A stretch of DNA of 64,000 bases from UBA12191 sp964422295 (GCA_964422295.1 CAYRAM010000010.1:1-64000); one strand, 5' to 3'; shown: positions 26,301 to 34,227, counted from the stretch's first letter. Notes: generated from the letters alone by a model not told the origin. Made by a program: numbers and translations.

Positions 26301-26802
26301 GAAAGAGAAACATCGTTCCGGCAAAGGTGGTACCGAGGATGATGGCGATATTCGAGGTCATGCTGATGATGGCATTGGCCCGGGTCAGATTCGATTCGCT
26401 GACCGTTTCGGGAATGATGCCGAATTTGGAAGGCCCGAAGAATGCACTTTGGGTCCCCATCAAGAAGAGCACCCCCATCATCGCCATGACGGCCAGGTCC
26501 GGGTCGTAACCGGCGAGGAAAAATGCCCCCATACCGAGGGTCATGATGAAGATTTCGCCGACCTTGGCGAAAACGATCACCGTTCGCTTCGGTATTCTGT
26601 CTGCAATCGATCCGCCGAAGCAGGCAAAGAGCACAAAGGGAAAAGCGAAGACCCCCATCGCCATCGCCTGGGAATTCAGGGGCAGGTAACTCAGGCTCAT
26701 CTCCATGGCGATCAGCAGGATGAATTGTTTGAAGATGTTGTCATTGAAGGCACCGAGGAATTGGGTCGCCGTCAGTGCAAGGAATGATCGGTTTTTGAAC
26801 AT
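23338..26802 (-). CDS. Fused lysophospholipid transporter / acyltransferase / acyl-[ACP] synthetase (LplT-Aas-like)
   Basis: 1154 residues in three parts. Residues 1-410 form a major-facilitator transporter (FLGAFNDNIFKQ, like LplT). Residues about 425-590 form a PlsC-type acyltransferase with NHLSYAD (447-453) and the FAEGGISRTG motif. Residues about 640-1150 form an AMP-forming adenylation domain with MFSSGSTGTPKG, GYGCTELSP and YKTGDI. In E. coli, LplT flips lysophosphatidylethanolamine and Aas re-acylates it; here the three are one chain. The start at ATG 26802 skips 16 residues that lack ribosome-site support. It heads the operon with mazG-like, lptF and lptG. Confidence 0.88.
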   Translation of the reverse strand: MFKNRSFLALTATQFLGAFNDNIFKQFILLIAMEMSLSYLPLNSQAMAMGVFAFPFVLFACFGGSIADRIPKRTVIVFAKVGEIFIMTLGMGAFFLAGYDPDLAVMAMMGVLFLMGTQSAFFGPSKFGIIPETVSESNLTRANAIISMTSNIAIILGTTFAGTMFLFLNPGSDLSQGHPNWYSGVIFISIAIIGWICSQKISSGKTASAPERKLEWNPIHELRHLAKDKPLLGAVVSAGWFFLLGALALMSLNECGKEILLLGDGASRIFFFVAGGIAIGSLIASKLSGDKVEIGIVPVGGILMALGFALTTIVEETLLGYGSTLTLAGIGGGMFLVPLVSYIQERSEGEERGKIQGASEFVTFSFILFSALVYEFFVNVNMLALSPEGTLLAIAVLALTGTLGVFFAVPHIAVRFPVWVLVHTLYRIRIIGMQNVPRRGGALLVVNHLSYADPFLVGASVPRFIHFLMHRQFKDMGLIGWAGHLMRTIPVSSDDGPRAIIKSLENAAERARNGHIVCIFAEGGISRTGNLLPFSKGLEKIARKADVPIIPMYLDRVWGSIFSFRGKKFFFKRPLRLPYPVTVTIGEPMAPDSTARQVRSRVEELSAIALDSRKQKGITLATRFLTVARKSSGRTAVIEKDRSLTFRKFLILVLLLRRKLRKRLEGQQNIGVILPSGVGGAAINIALTVMGKTVSNLNFTAGTASLKSACEQLELKTIISAKLFTSKIEMDISEFAPDVEVIDLPALLTREVSTIDKIMALLTALLPSTFLRSLPGVPQDPDQEVSIMFSSGSTGTPKGVRLSHHNILSNVRSVSQIFDVDHKDRVVGSLPFFHVFGYTITLWFPLGNAIGAIYHNNPMDTDVIAELTRDHKGTIFLSTPTFYRTYLRRFQPEDFQSVRIAGAGAEKLKASLAEAWEERFGSPLLEGYGCTELSPVVSVNLPDVDVPGFRHKTRKLGTIGLPIPGVVTRVVDPETGKDLPYGEAGLLLIKGPSVMQGYLGRDDLTAEAFDGEWYKTGDIAKVDNDGFLVITDRLSRFSKLGGEMVPHVLIEEAIQEIIDKAIPEDQESGGEAMVAVTAVPDESKGEKLVVVHGALPIDPPEILESLRTRGDLPNLWLPRKEAFVPVDEVPRLGSGKLDLKAVKNLALAHFGIGG

Positions 26803-26980
26803 CGTCGTATTCTTCCCGCCACAGGTCGCTGTGCACCTCGTTGAGATCATATCGAAATCTCACGTCATTGCCGTGGATTCCCTCTGAATGGCTTGATTGG
26901 CACGCCCATTGCTAATGTCCCAGTCAGCCCGAGGTATTGACCAGGAATTTGGCCATTTGACAGAAGAGGGGGCCATAGCC

Positions 26981-27607
26981 ATGAAAATGTACAGTTTTGA
27001 AGAGTTGGAAACACTCTGCTTGAGGGACGAGGGAATTGTGGAGGATGCCTTCTCTGAAGAGGTATTGCCTCATTTCCATTCACTGAAAGCGTTTGCGATC
27101 TCCCTGACCGGTGACCGCAATCGTGCAGAGGACCTTGTTCAGGACACCCTGCTCAGGGCTTTGAAAGCTTTTGACTCCTACTCGAAGGGGACGGATTGCC
27201 GTTCCTGGCTCTTCCGTATCTGCAAGAACCGTTTCTACGATCTGTGCCGCAAAAGAATGCGCCGGCCCGCACACGAGGATGTCGATTTGACGCAACCGGT
27301 TGCTCCTGATCACTCATGGGAGGTTCAGAAGGAGTTGCAGAGGATCGAAAATGGCTTTGATCCCAACCTGGAACTGGTCGGGGACCAGGTTCGCGAAGCG
27401 ATCAAGCAGCTCCCTGAAGAGTTCAGGATTCCGCTGTTGATGTGCGACCTGGACGGGATGGCCTACCACGAGATCGCTCGTGAGCTGTCGGTCCCCCTGG
27501 GCACGGTAAGATCACGTATCTCCAGAGCCAGAAAGAGATTACGGGCTGATCTTCAGGAATATGCACAAGCCTCCGGATTCGTCCGCAATCAACTGACTGC
27601 GGCCTGA
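26981..27607 (+). CDS. Sigma-70 family RNA polymerase sigma factor (ECF type)
   Basis: 208 residues from the ATG at 26981, which has GAGGGGG upstream; the frame is open to 26897 but without a better start. Region 2 reads LTGDRNRAEDLVQDTLLRALKAFDSY; region 4 reads LPEEFRIPLLMCDLDGMAYHEIARELSVPLGTVRSRISRARKRL. This is a standard RpoE-like ECF sigma. No anti-sigma follows; instead a terminator and then the selenoprotein gene. Whether it controls that gene is unknown. Confidence 0.9.
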   Translation: MKMYSFEELETLCLRDEGIVEDAFSEEVLPHFHSLKAFAISLTGDRNRAEDLVQDTLLRALKAFDSYSKGTDCRSWLFRICKNRFYDLCRKRMRRPAHEDVDLTQPVAPDHSWEVQKELQRIENGFDPNLELVGDQVREAIKQLPEEFRIPLLMCDLDGMAYHEIARELSVPLGTVRSRISRARKRLRADLQEYAQASGFVRNQLTAA

Positions 27608-27642
27608 GACCGGTTCATTTCACCAGACTCACCATCCCTGGT

Positions 27643-27681
27643 ACCCCTCCCGCGCGGAAAGTGGGAGGGGTGCTTTATTTT
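27643..27681 (+). terminator. Rho-independent terminator after the sigma factor
   Basis: A nine-base perfect stem ACCCCTCCC (27643-27651) / GGGAGGGGT (27663-27671), loop of 11, then a T-rich tract (GCTTTATTTT). It lies 36 bases past the sigma stop codon. Confidence 0.8.
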
Positions 27682-27740
27682 GAGGCAGCGCTCAAAAGTG
27701 CCTCAATATGAGGCATTCCTGATTGCCTTATTTTGAAGCA
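27675..27740. repeat. Three spaced 13-base repeats upstream of the selenoprotein gene
   Basis: TTATTTTGAGGCA (27675-27687), TCAATATGAGGCA (27703-27715) and TTATTTTGAAGCA (27728-27740) are related copies with starts 28 and 25 bases apart. The second and third also sit within small inverted repeats (TGCCTC..GAGGCA; ATTGC..GCAAT). They lie 65-130 bases before the start codon and could be operator sites; the first overlaps the terminator tail. Confidence 0.45.
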
Positions 27741-27804
27741 ATCGCAGGGGGGGCATTGGACCCGGTCGATTCCCCGGTATCTTTCAGATTCGAAAGGGGA
27801 GCCG

Positions 27805-28842
27805 ATGAACTCACATCGAATTCTGTCCCGATTGCAGTTTCAAGCATCCATGCTGCTGGCGACCGGTTTTCTGCTACTCAGTTTTGGCTTTTCTTCCGGA
27901 CTCTCGGCGAGTGTTCCCCTGGATGACGATCCGAAGGAAAAGAATTACCAAGAGAAATTGCAGAAGCCTTTTGTGAAGGCGATTCCTTGGGAAAACAGCC
28001 TGGAAGAAGCAAAGAAAAAGGCCGCAGAGAAGAACCTGCCGATCATCGCCTACTTTACCCGCTCCTACGCGCCGTGACCGCCCTGTGATTTCATGGAGGG
28101 GGGCCCCCTCCTGGCCGACTGGTGGAAATCTGCGACGAAGCGATTTGTTCCCTACCTCAATATCAGTGCGTTGCTTCCGGACAAGCCTGATCAGCAGATG
28201 CTCGAAACATACGGACTCAGGGGATTCCCCTCATTTCTCATCCTGGATGCGGAAGGCCAAGTTCTGTTTGGCAAAGAGACATACTGGCGGCCCGATACCC
28301 CGGGCAGTCTCGAGACGGGACTCACAGAGGTGGAGACGATCTTCCGACTCAGGAGACAGGTCGCAAGCGATCCCGATGATGCGTTGGCCAAGGCACACCT
28401 GACATTGCTGCTCGGATTTTTGAATCTGGAGCAGTGTTCCTTTGAAGCGATGGAAGCTGCGATTCAGGTGGAAGGAATCCCTGCGGAATTGGTCGGGCGT
28501 TGGCTCAGAGAGAAGGCCCGGATCCGTTTTCTTGAAGTCTTTGTCCCCTATCGGAGCGCATTTACATCCGGTGCGGAGAAAGTGGAAATTCAAAAGCTGC
28601 GTCGTGTGGCGATAGACCGCGCGTATTCGATGGTTTGTGAAAATCAGGTGCTCACAGAATCGGATGCTGAGTTCCGGGGATTTTGGGTCCTGGCTTTCGA
28701 TGGCGCCATCGAAGCTTCCAACAGGAAAGTCGCCGCCGAGTGCCTGAAGGTCTATCAGGAAGCCTATGGGTGGGCGGATCGATTTGTTTCGGGAATGGCG
28801 GAGAGGCTGGACAAACTGCCCGCGATCGAGGTTTCCCAGTGA
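27805..28842 (+). CDS. Thioredoxin-fold selenoprotein, exported, with Sec-Pro-Pro-Cys active site
   Basis: One 345-residue protein if the in-frame TGA at 28075-28077 is read as selenocysteine (Sec91). The ATG follows AGGGGAG. A signal peptide covers about residues 1-35. The thioredoxin core then reads LPIIAYFTRSYAP-U-PPCDFMEGG, placing Sec where thioredoxins have the first Cys of CxxC (Cys94 is the second). The fold continues with TKRFVPYLNI, YGLRGFPSFLILDAEG (cis-Pro) and VLFGKETYW. The remaining ~170 residues are helical with no named motif. Downstream of the TGA the same frame is open for 255 codons, with five codons before the first ATG and no ribosome site there. A SECIS-like hairpin follows the TGA, and SelB is encoded in this window. 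Likely a periplasmic redox enzyme; its partner is unknown. Confidence 0.85.
28087..28130 (+). promoter_or_regulatory. Candidate bacterial SECIS hairpin
   Basis: Inner stem GGAGGG (28095-28100) pairs with CCCTCC (28106-28111) around the loop GGGCC, which starts with G as expected for SelB recognition. An outer stem GATTTC (28087-28092) pairs with GAAATC (28125-28130). The inner stem begins 17 bases and the loop 23 bases after the UGA, within the spacing known for bacterial SECIS elements. It lies inside the coding region. No folding energy was computed. Confidence 0.7.
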
Positions 28843-28896
28843 CTTGAGGCTTCCCTCGGATCGATGGGACACACCGCAGGATTTTCATTCCTGCCT

Positions 28897-30243
28897 TCAG
28901 GAAGATTCGGAGTTGGCCCCGGGCCATAGGCCCGCTTCTTCCAGCGCGCTCTCCCAGCGACTCTTCATCCCCGGTTTGAAGAGAACTTCCAGATGGATTC
29001 CATCTTCGAGAAACTCTTCGGTTTCGATATGGGCGCTTTGGCGTAGCTTGGCGACCAGATCTCCCCGGGAGTGGGGGATCTGATAACTTCCCGATTCCTG
29101 CCTTTGTTGGCCCAGTTCGACAATCTTTTCTACGAGCAGATCGACACCGCTTCCGGTTTCGGCGCTGATGGCAAATGAGTTTTCATTTTCAGCCAACAGA
29201 TGTTGCAGGTCGATGCGGCGTTCATCCTGCAATCGATCGAGCTTGTTGAAAATGAGCCATCGGGGATGATCGCCGCAGTCGATGCGATTCAGGGTTCTCT
29301 CTACCGATTCGATGTCGAAATCGACGGTGATGGAAGAGGCATCGATCACGTGGAGCAACAGGTCGGCCTCGCGTGCCTCCATCAAGGTGGCATGGAAGGA
29401 GGCAACCAGATCGTGGGGGAGCTTTCGGATAAAACCGACCGTATCGGAGAGCAATACATCGAAGGGGAGATCAAGTGCCCACTTGCGGGTGCTGGTATCG
29501 AGGGTTGAAAAGAGGCGATCCTCGACCAGGATTTCTGCACCCGTAAGATGTCTCATCAGAGTCGATTTTCCCGCATTGGTGTAGCCGACAAGAGCGATTC
29601 GGAAGGACCCTTCCCGGGATTTGTTTTGGGTATTGGCCTGTTTCTCGATCTCATAAAGGCGCTTATTGAGCAGTGAAATCTTGCGCCGTATGATTCGCCG
29701 GTCAGTTTCCAACTGGGTTTCACCAGGCCCGCGGGTTCCGACCGATCCACCCTCCATCCGGGAGAGGTGGGTCCACATGCGGGTCAATCGTGACTGAAAG
29801 TATTTCAGTTGTGCCAGCTCGATCTGGATCTTTGCCTGATGGGTACGCGCATTGCGCGCAAAGATGTCCATGATCAGTTCCGACCGATCGACGACCCTCA
29901 ACTCTGTTGCTGCTTCGATATTGCGCCCTTGAGCAGGGGAAATGGGATCATCGACGAGGATCAGATGGGCTTTCCTTTCCTGCGCCAACAGGGTCAGTTC
30001 TTCCAGTTTGCCTTTGCCGACATAGGTTGCGGTATGCGGTTTTGATCGTTTTTGCAGTACAGCATCGACGATGTCGACCCCTGCAGTGTCTGCGAGGGCA
30101 GTGATTTCGGCGATGGGATTGACGTCTGTGACCGTTTCGGAAGGATCCCCGGGGGTCAGCGCCTTGAGGATGATGGCCCGATCCCGTTCCACCTCCTGCT
30201 GCGGAAGATCCTCACGGGAGAGGTCAAAGGATTGTTTGGCCAT
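28897..30243 (-). CDS. hflX: GTPase HflX
   Basis: 448 residues from ATG 30243 (CAGGAG upstream). The N-terminal HflX domain contains TYVGKGKLEEL and LVDDPISPAQGRNIE. A helical linker follows with SRMEGGSVGTRGPGETQLETDRR, the most conserved stretch of the family. The GTPase domain then has G1 GYTNAGKST (220-228), the G3 DTVGF and an NKLD G4. HflX binds the 50S subunit and rescues or splits stalled ribosomes, especially under heat stress. It is convergent with the selenoprotein gene, with 54 bases between stops. Confidence 0.95.
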   Translation of the reverse strand: MAKQSFDLSREDLPQQEVERDRAIILKALTPGDPSETVTDVNPIAEITALADTAGVDIVDAVLQKRSKPHTATYVGKGKLEELTLLAQERKAHLILVDDPISPAQGRNIEAATELRVVDRSELIMDIFARNARTHQAKIQIELAQLKYFQSRLTRMWTHLSRMEGGSVGTRGPGETQLETDRRIIRRKISLLNKRLYEIEKQANTQNKSREGSFRIALVGYTNAGKSTLMRHLTGAEILVEDRLFSTLDTSTRKWALDLPFDVLLSDTVGFIRKLPHDLVASFHATLMEAREADLLLHVIDASSITVDFDIESVERTLNRIDCGDHPRWLIFNKLDRLQDERRIDLQHLLAENENSFAISAETGSGVDLLVEKIVELGQQRQESGSYQIPHSRGDLVAKLRQSAHIETEEFLEDGIHLEVLFKPGMKSRWESALEEAGLWPGANSESS

Positions 30244-30440
30244 AAGGGCTAAACTCCTGGGTGAAAGACATCGAATCGAATTGCAGAATGCCAGACCGGT
30301 CGAGGGTCCCATTCTCAATCCTGAGGATAGCAAGTGAGACTCACCGACACTACCGGAGGCATTTCACGGATCACCTGCATCGGTGACTCCAGGGAGTTAC
30401 GATTCAGCGGCAACCCCCGTCGGGAATTGGAGGAGAGACC

Positions 30441-32576
30441 GTGCGACAGCAAATTGGTGACGAACGCATCGCACCCCTTTCCATCCCCTGGACGGGAGGA
30501 GCAGGAGAATACGGCCTTCGTGAAGTCGTACCCAGACGTCGTGATTGGCTGGCAGGACTACCGATGGATGCAGAGGAAATCCTGTGCATGACCGGAATCA
30601 CACCCTTGCAAAAGAACCGCGACCGGGAGTTGTTGACGATTCCGCCTTCGCCGTCTCGGCCAACCCTGATGGTCAAAATTCATCGGGAGTCTGACCGATT
30701 TGCGCGCATGAGAAGAGCATTGGGATGGGGTCGGGCTCGTCTCGAATGGTATTTTTTGCGTCAGGCAGAACAGTTGGAAGTTCCTGTGCCGCGACCGGTG
30801 GCGTGGTTCTCTTCACCGTCGGGGGATGGAGTGGTGACGGAGTACCTGCTCGATACCGAACCTTTCCCTGCATATCTGGAGCGTTACACCGCCGGGGCAC
30901 GGGCGCAAATTTTGCGGCGTCTCGGCGCATTGGTCGCCCAGATGGCACGGGCGGGGATTGAAGCCCGCGATTTTCACACCGGCAATGTCCTCGCACGAGG
31001 ACACGATGCCCCATCGACGCAGTTGTGGATCGTTGACCTCCATGACGCACGCCGGCGAGAATCGATTCTGGAGTCTGCCCAAGACAGGATGCTGGTACAA
31101 GTTGCCCAGGCATTGGGGGGAACCCGGGCAGGTTCCGATGTGGAAGAGATGCTATCCGGTTGGGCTGCTGCAGCGAGAAACCTGGGAATCAATTCCGGAT
31201 GGGGTCGAGGGCCGGTTCATATCGAGGACGGAATCGCTTTTCAATCGGTGTGCCCACGCAGAAGAGAGCGATTGGAAGTGCGGGTCGAATCGCGGGAAAG
31301 GCATCGCCGCCGTCGACGTTTGCGGCGTGGAGTCCGACGTCATGGTTTACGCAAAAATGGCAATGGCTGGACCTATTGGCGTTCCCGGGGATTTCTTGAT
31401 CACGAGTTTCCTGCACGGATCCGTTCGCGGTCGCAGAGATTGGACAAAGGGGTTGCCGCTGAAGAAGGGCTGCAAAGGGCGTGGCAAGGAAATTTGATCG
31501 AACAGGTCCTGCTCCATCGATCACCTCCTGTCCTTCTCTATCGACAATCCCTGGAAAAGGGCCGGTGGAACCAGCACCTCATCGAAAGGGTTCCACAGGG
31601 AAACACATTGCGCCATTGGCTCCAAAATGAGGAGACAAACGACGAGGGCATGAACTGCGTAAGCCTTCGACCGTTGTATGCGGTTCTCGATGAGGTGGTC
31701 TACCGTCACCGTGAAGGGATTCGCCTCAAGGATGCAGGACCCGAGCGCTGGCACTTGATTGAAAAATCAGGTGGATATCAAGCCAACGTCGATCCGTGGT
31801 GTCTCGAATACCAGGGGAAGATCTCCATCGAAGAGCGACTCGAAGATCTCCTCGGGGTCATCACGCACTACTCCGGTTCCTTCAGCAGGAGTGACCGTTT
31901 GCGTTGTGTGCTCCATTGTTTTCCAAATCAGGAGGATCGCCGACGATTGCGCAGAAATTGGCGAAATGGTGTCGAAATGTTGGCTCGCCAACTACGGGAT
32001 CCTTCCCTTTGCAAGTGGAGCGATCGCATCATCGAATCGATTCGCGATGGAGATCGCCGCAGACGGGAGACGGTCACCGCTGAAAGACTGCAATCGCTTC
32101 ACCACCTGAATCAGTCCAATGCTCCCGAGGTGGGATCCCTCGATCCGGAAGAGTTTTCCCGGCTTGTCGACAGGGCCCACCGCGTTTGGACCGTCGATGA
32201 TCCTGATACCTGCGCCGCAGATCCTGCAGCTCTCCTCGTGGTGATGAAGCGTGATTCCGAATACGACAGTCCCAATTTCCTCTGGTTTCAGAAGGGCTTT
32301 GAGAGATTCGCCTACATCGATCGCATTGCCGTCGATGAACGCGCCCGCCGCAGGGGGATCGGTGAGTCCCTCTACCTGACTTTGGAAGCATGGGCACGGA
32401 GCCGGGGACTCGAGCGATTGGTCTGCGAGGTGAATCTCCAGCCGCGAAATGAGAATAGCATCGCATTTCACACTTCTTTGGGCTTCCGGGAAGTGGGCCA
32501 GTACATCGGCCGGGGCAAAGGGGTTTTGATGCTGGAAAAACCGCTTGGCCAAGAGAAACATTCCGCCGGGTATTGA
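30441..32576 (+). CDS. Fusion: WaaP/Kdo-kinase-like domain, degenerate second kinase-like domain, GNAT acetyltransferase
   Basis: 711 residues from a GTG with GGAGGAG upstream. Residues about 45-240 have kinase landmarks: MVKI (Lys79), Glu102, RDFHTGN (Asp177, Asn182) and IVDLHD (Asp199), like lipopolysaccharide core heptose kinases (WaaP/InaA). After an extremely Arg-rich bridge (around 272-300) a second, weaker copy seems present (LKDAGPERWHLI, NVDPWCLEY) with an altered catalytic loop. Residues about 570-705 form a GNAT domain: IDRIAVDERARRRGIGESLY and NSIAFHTSLGFREVG. It may modify an envelope glycolipid or a small molecule by phosphorylation and acetylation. The two enzyme types are clear; the joint pathway is not. 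Confidence 0.7.
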   Translation: MRQQIGDERIAPLSIPWTGGAGEYGLREVVPRRRDWLAGLPMDAEEILCMTGITPLQKNRDRELLTIPPSPSRPTLMVKIHRESDRFARMRRALGWGRARLEWYFLRQAEQLEVPVPRPVAWFSSPSGDGVVTEYLLDTEPFPAYLERYTAGARAQILRRLGALVAQMARAGIEARDFHTGNVLARGHDAPSTQLWIVDLHDARRRESILESAQDRMLVQVAQALGGTRAGSDVEEMLSGWAAAARNLGINSGWGRGPVHIEDGIAFQSVCPRRRERLEVRVESRERHRRRRRLRRGVRRHGLRKNGNGWTYWRSRGFLDHEFPARIRSRSQRLDKGVAAEEGLQRAWQGNLIEQVLLHRSPPVLLYRQSLEKGRWNQHLIERVPQGNTLRHWLQNEETNDEGMNCVSLRPLYAVLDEVVYRHREGIRLKDAGPERWHLIEKSGGYQANVDPWCLEYQGKISIEERLEDLLGVITHYSGSFSRSDRLRCVLHCFPNQEDRRRLRRNWRNGVEMLARQLRDPSLCKWSDRIIESIRDGDRRRRETVTAERLQSLHHLNQSNAPEVGSLDPEEFSRLVDRAHRVWTVDDPDTCAADPAALLVVMKRDSEYDSPNFLWFQKGFERFAYIDRIAVDERARRRGIGESLYLTLEAWARSRGLERLVCEVNLQPRNENSIAFHTSLGFREVGQYIGRGKGVLMLEKPLGQEKHSAGY

Positions 32577-32666
32577 TCACGGCATGGAACAAATAATTTC
32601 GTGCTCACCGATGATTCTGCGCTATCCTAATCGCCATTGAGGAACTGATTCAGTAAGGGGGATTCA

Positions 32667-32972
32667 ATGCACGTTCTGGTCATCAACTTCAATCTCGATG
32701 GAATCGATCACGATCAATACTGCGAAGGGTGCGAAGGGCTGGGGGAGACCTTTGCGGGAATCCCGGGTTTGATCGCCAAAGTTTGGCTCTCTGATCCGGA
32801 CAGCAACACCTACGGAGGTGTCTACACCTTCGAGGACAAGGCCGCATTCGAAGCCTACAAGGCCGGGGAAATATTCGCTGCCGTTTCCGGGAATCCCAAT
32901 TTTTCCAACGTAACCGCAAAAGACTTCGGGATCCTCGAAGGGCCGACCCGGGCTTCCCGCGGGATCAGTTGA
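32667..32972 (+). CDS. YdhR-like putative monooxygenase (dimeric alpha/beta barrel)
   Basis: 101 residues. The sequence MHVLVINFNLDGI, FAGIPGLIAKVWLSD, YGGVYTFEDKAAFEAYKAGEIF and NVTAKDFGILEGP matches the pattern of the YdhR family, small ABM-fold proteins with a suspected monooxygenase or binding role. AAGGGGG precedes the ATG. It stands alone, convergent with the EboE-like gene. Confidence 0.78.
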   Translation: MHVLVINFNLDGIDHDQYCEGCEGLGETFAGIPGLIAKVWLSDPDSNTYGGVYTFEDKAAFEAYKAGEIFAAVSGNPNFSNVTAKDFGILEGPTRASRGIS

Positions 32973-32997
32973 TCGCTTCGGGAATCACTCGACATTC

Positions 32998-34218
32998 TTA
33001 AGGCTGAACCGTTCTCTTCACCCAGCGTAGTTCGGCGGTGATGCCATCGATCAATTTTTGCTGACGCTCTTTTTTGCGCAGTCCTTTGGTCAGTACGGGC
33101 CAAGTGTAGGTTTCGACGGCGATGTGCGGACCTCTGCGTGAGCGTTGTCGGCGTAGCCCCTCTTTGAGGAGACTGAGAGCATCGACACGGGTGGTGGACA
33201 GTAATCCGTGGCGTGCCCGTGACAAAGGTACATGGAAGTGGGTGCGGATCTCTGAGATTTCACTCAGAACCCTGCGTTTCAGCAGAGGAAGATCGGCGAG
33301 TCGCTCGATGGTGCCATCTTTCATCAGCAGGGCGGTTTGGTGCAGGTATCGCGGTTCAGCGTAGGAGAGCAATTCATCTGTCGCTTCCCACGATCGTCCT
33401 GGATTTTTCAGTGCAGGTGCACTGGTCACGTGAATCTTGCCGACCTGGATGCCTTCCTTGTCAAGAAGTCGCCAATCTTCGAGGGGAGATCGGAAGAGTA
33501 CCGCCGAATGGCATGCATCCAGGTTGACGGTCCAGTGTCTGCGCAAAAGTTTCTCGGCTTTGCGTTTTGAACAGCGAAGTTCGGCGGCGAGATCACCGAT
33601 TTGGGGTTGAAGATATTGCTGCCAAAAGGCGATGACATCCTCGGCACATTCAAAGGTGGTATCCGGCTCCGGTTCTGCATTGAGAAGGATGCGATAACCG
33701 CTGTCGTACTCGATGCGAGCAAGATGTGCGACGACCTTCAGATAGTTGCGTGCCATCCTTTGCAAAGTCTTCCCATTATTGCCCGCAGGACGATATCCAC
33801 CACCGAGGGTGGAGATGGTAAGTAGTTTGGATGCGGGGGCCATGCGGACCAGCACGTCGGCGATTCGGCATGTGACTTCTGCTCGGGCTTTCTTTGCCCA
33901 AGATGGTTGATAGACCGATTCCTTGACGCGGCGGGCATGAAAATCCTGCAGTGGAAAGGCGTTGACTGTGTACAAGTGGAGATCGTGATCACGGAGAAAT
34001 GCTCCTGCGCTCTCGGCGGTTCCACGGCGGGCCAAGCCATTGACGAGAGCGATGCCGATGTGGGGGGCTATGGCGAAGGAAGCCCCGGGACAGACTTTGT
34101 CTCTGACAGGGAGCACATAATTGCGCAGAGCGTTGTGAAAATCCTCAACGCTGCTCGCCGGGTGGGCATTCATCTCGTAGCCAATGGGGAGGCTCTTCCG
34201 CCCCCGGGCAAGAAACAC
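32998..34218 (-). CDS. EboE-like metabolite traffic protein (TIM-barrel family)
   Basis: 406 residues, GTG start nine bases after the preceding lipoprotein gene. The beginning IGYEMNAHPASS, followed by FAIAPHIGIAL, LYTVNAFPLQDFHARRVKESVYQPSW and ISTLGGGYRP, is characteristic of EboE, a sugar-phosphate-isomerase/epimerase-like TIM barrel from the eboABCDEF cluster. Those proteins move or build an algal/cyanobacterial-type metabolite precursor in other phyla; the chemistry is not established. None of the other ebo genes (UbiA-like EboC, dehydroquinate-synthase-like EboD) is in the window. Candidate metal ligands are present (NLDACHSAVLF) but I do not assign them. Confidence 0.72.
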   Translation of the reverse strand: MFLARGRKSLPIGYEMNAHPASSVEDFHNALRNYVLPVRDKVCPGASFAIAPHIGIALVNGLARRGTAESAGAFLRDHDLHLYTVNAFPLQDFHARRVKESVYQPSWAKKARAEVTCRIADVLVRMAPASKLLTISTLGGGYRPAGNNGKTLQRMARNYLKVVAHLARIEYDSGYRILLNAEPEPDTTFECAEDVIAFWQQYLQPQIGDLAAELRCSKRKAEKLLRRHWTVNLDACHSAVLFRSPLEDWRLLDKEGIQVGKIHVTSAPALKNPGRSWEATDELLSYAEPRYLHQTALLMKDGTIERLADLPLLKRRVLSEISEIRTHFHVPLSRARHGLLSTTRVDALSLLKEGLRRQRSRRGPHIAVETYTWPVLTKGLRKKERQQKLIDGITAELRWVKRTVQP

Positions 34219-34227
34219 CTGGCAGAC

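Noticed and set aside
25771..26787. A 338-codon plus-strand frame
   Set aside because: Antisense to the transporter part of the LplT-Aas-like gene; His/Asp/Gly-rich with no domain character.
28093..28842. A separate gene starting at ATG 28093
   Set aside because: No ribosome site precedes this ATG, the frame is continuous with the upstream signal-peptide gene across a single TGA, and the thioredoxin fold would be cut at its active site.
28846..28896. Hairpin TTCCTG/CAGGAA as a terminator between the selenoprotein and hflX
   Set aside because: Only six pairs and no T-run on either strand.
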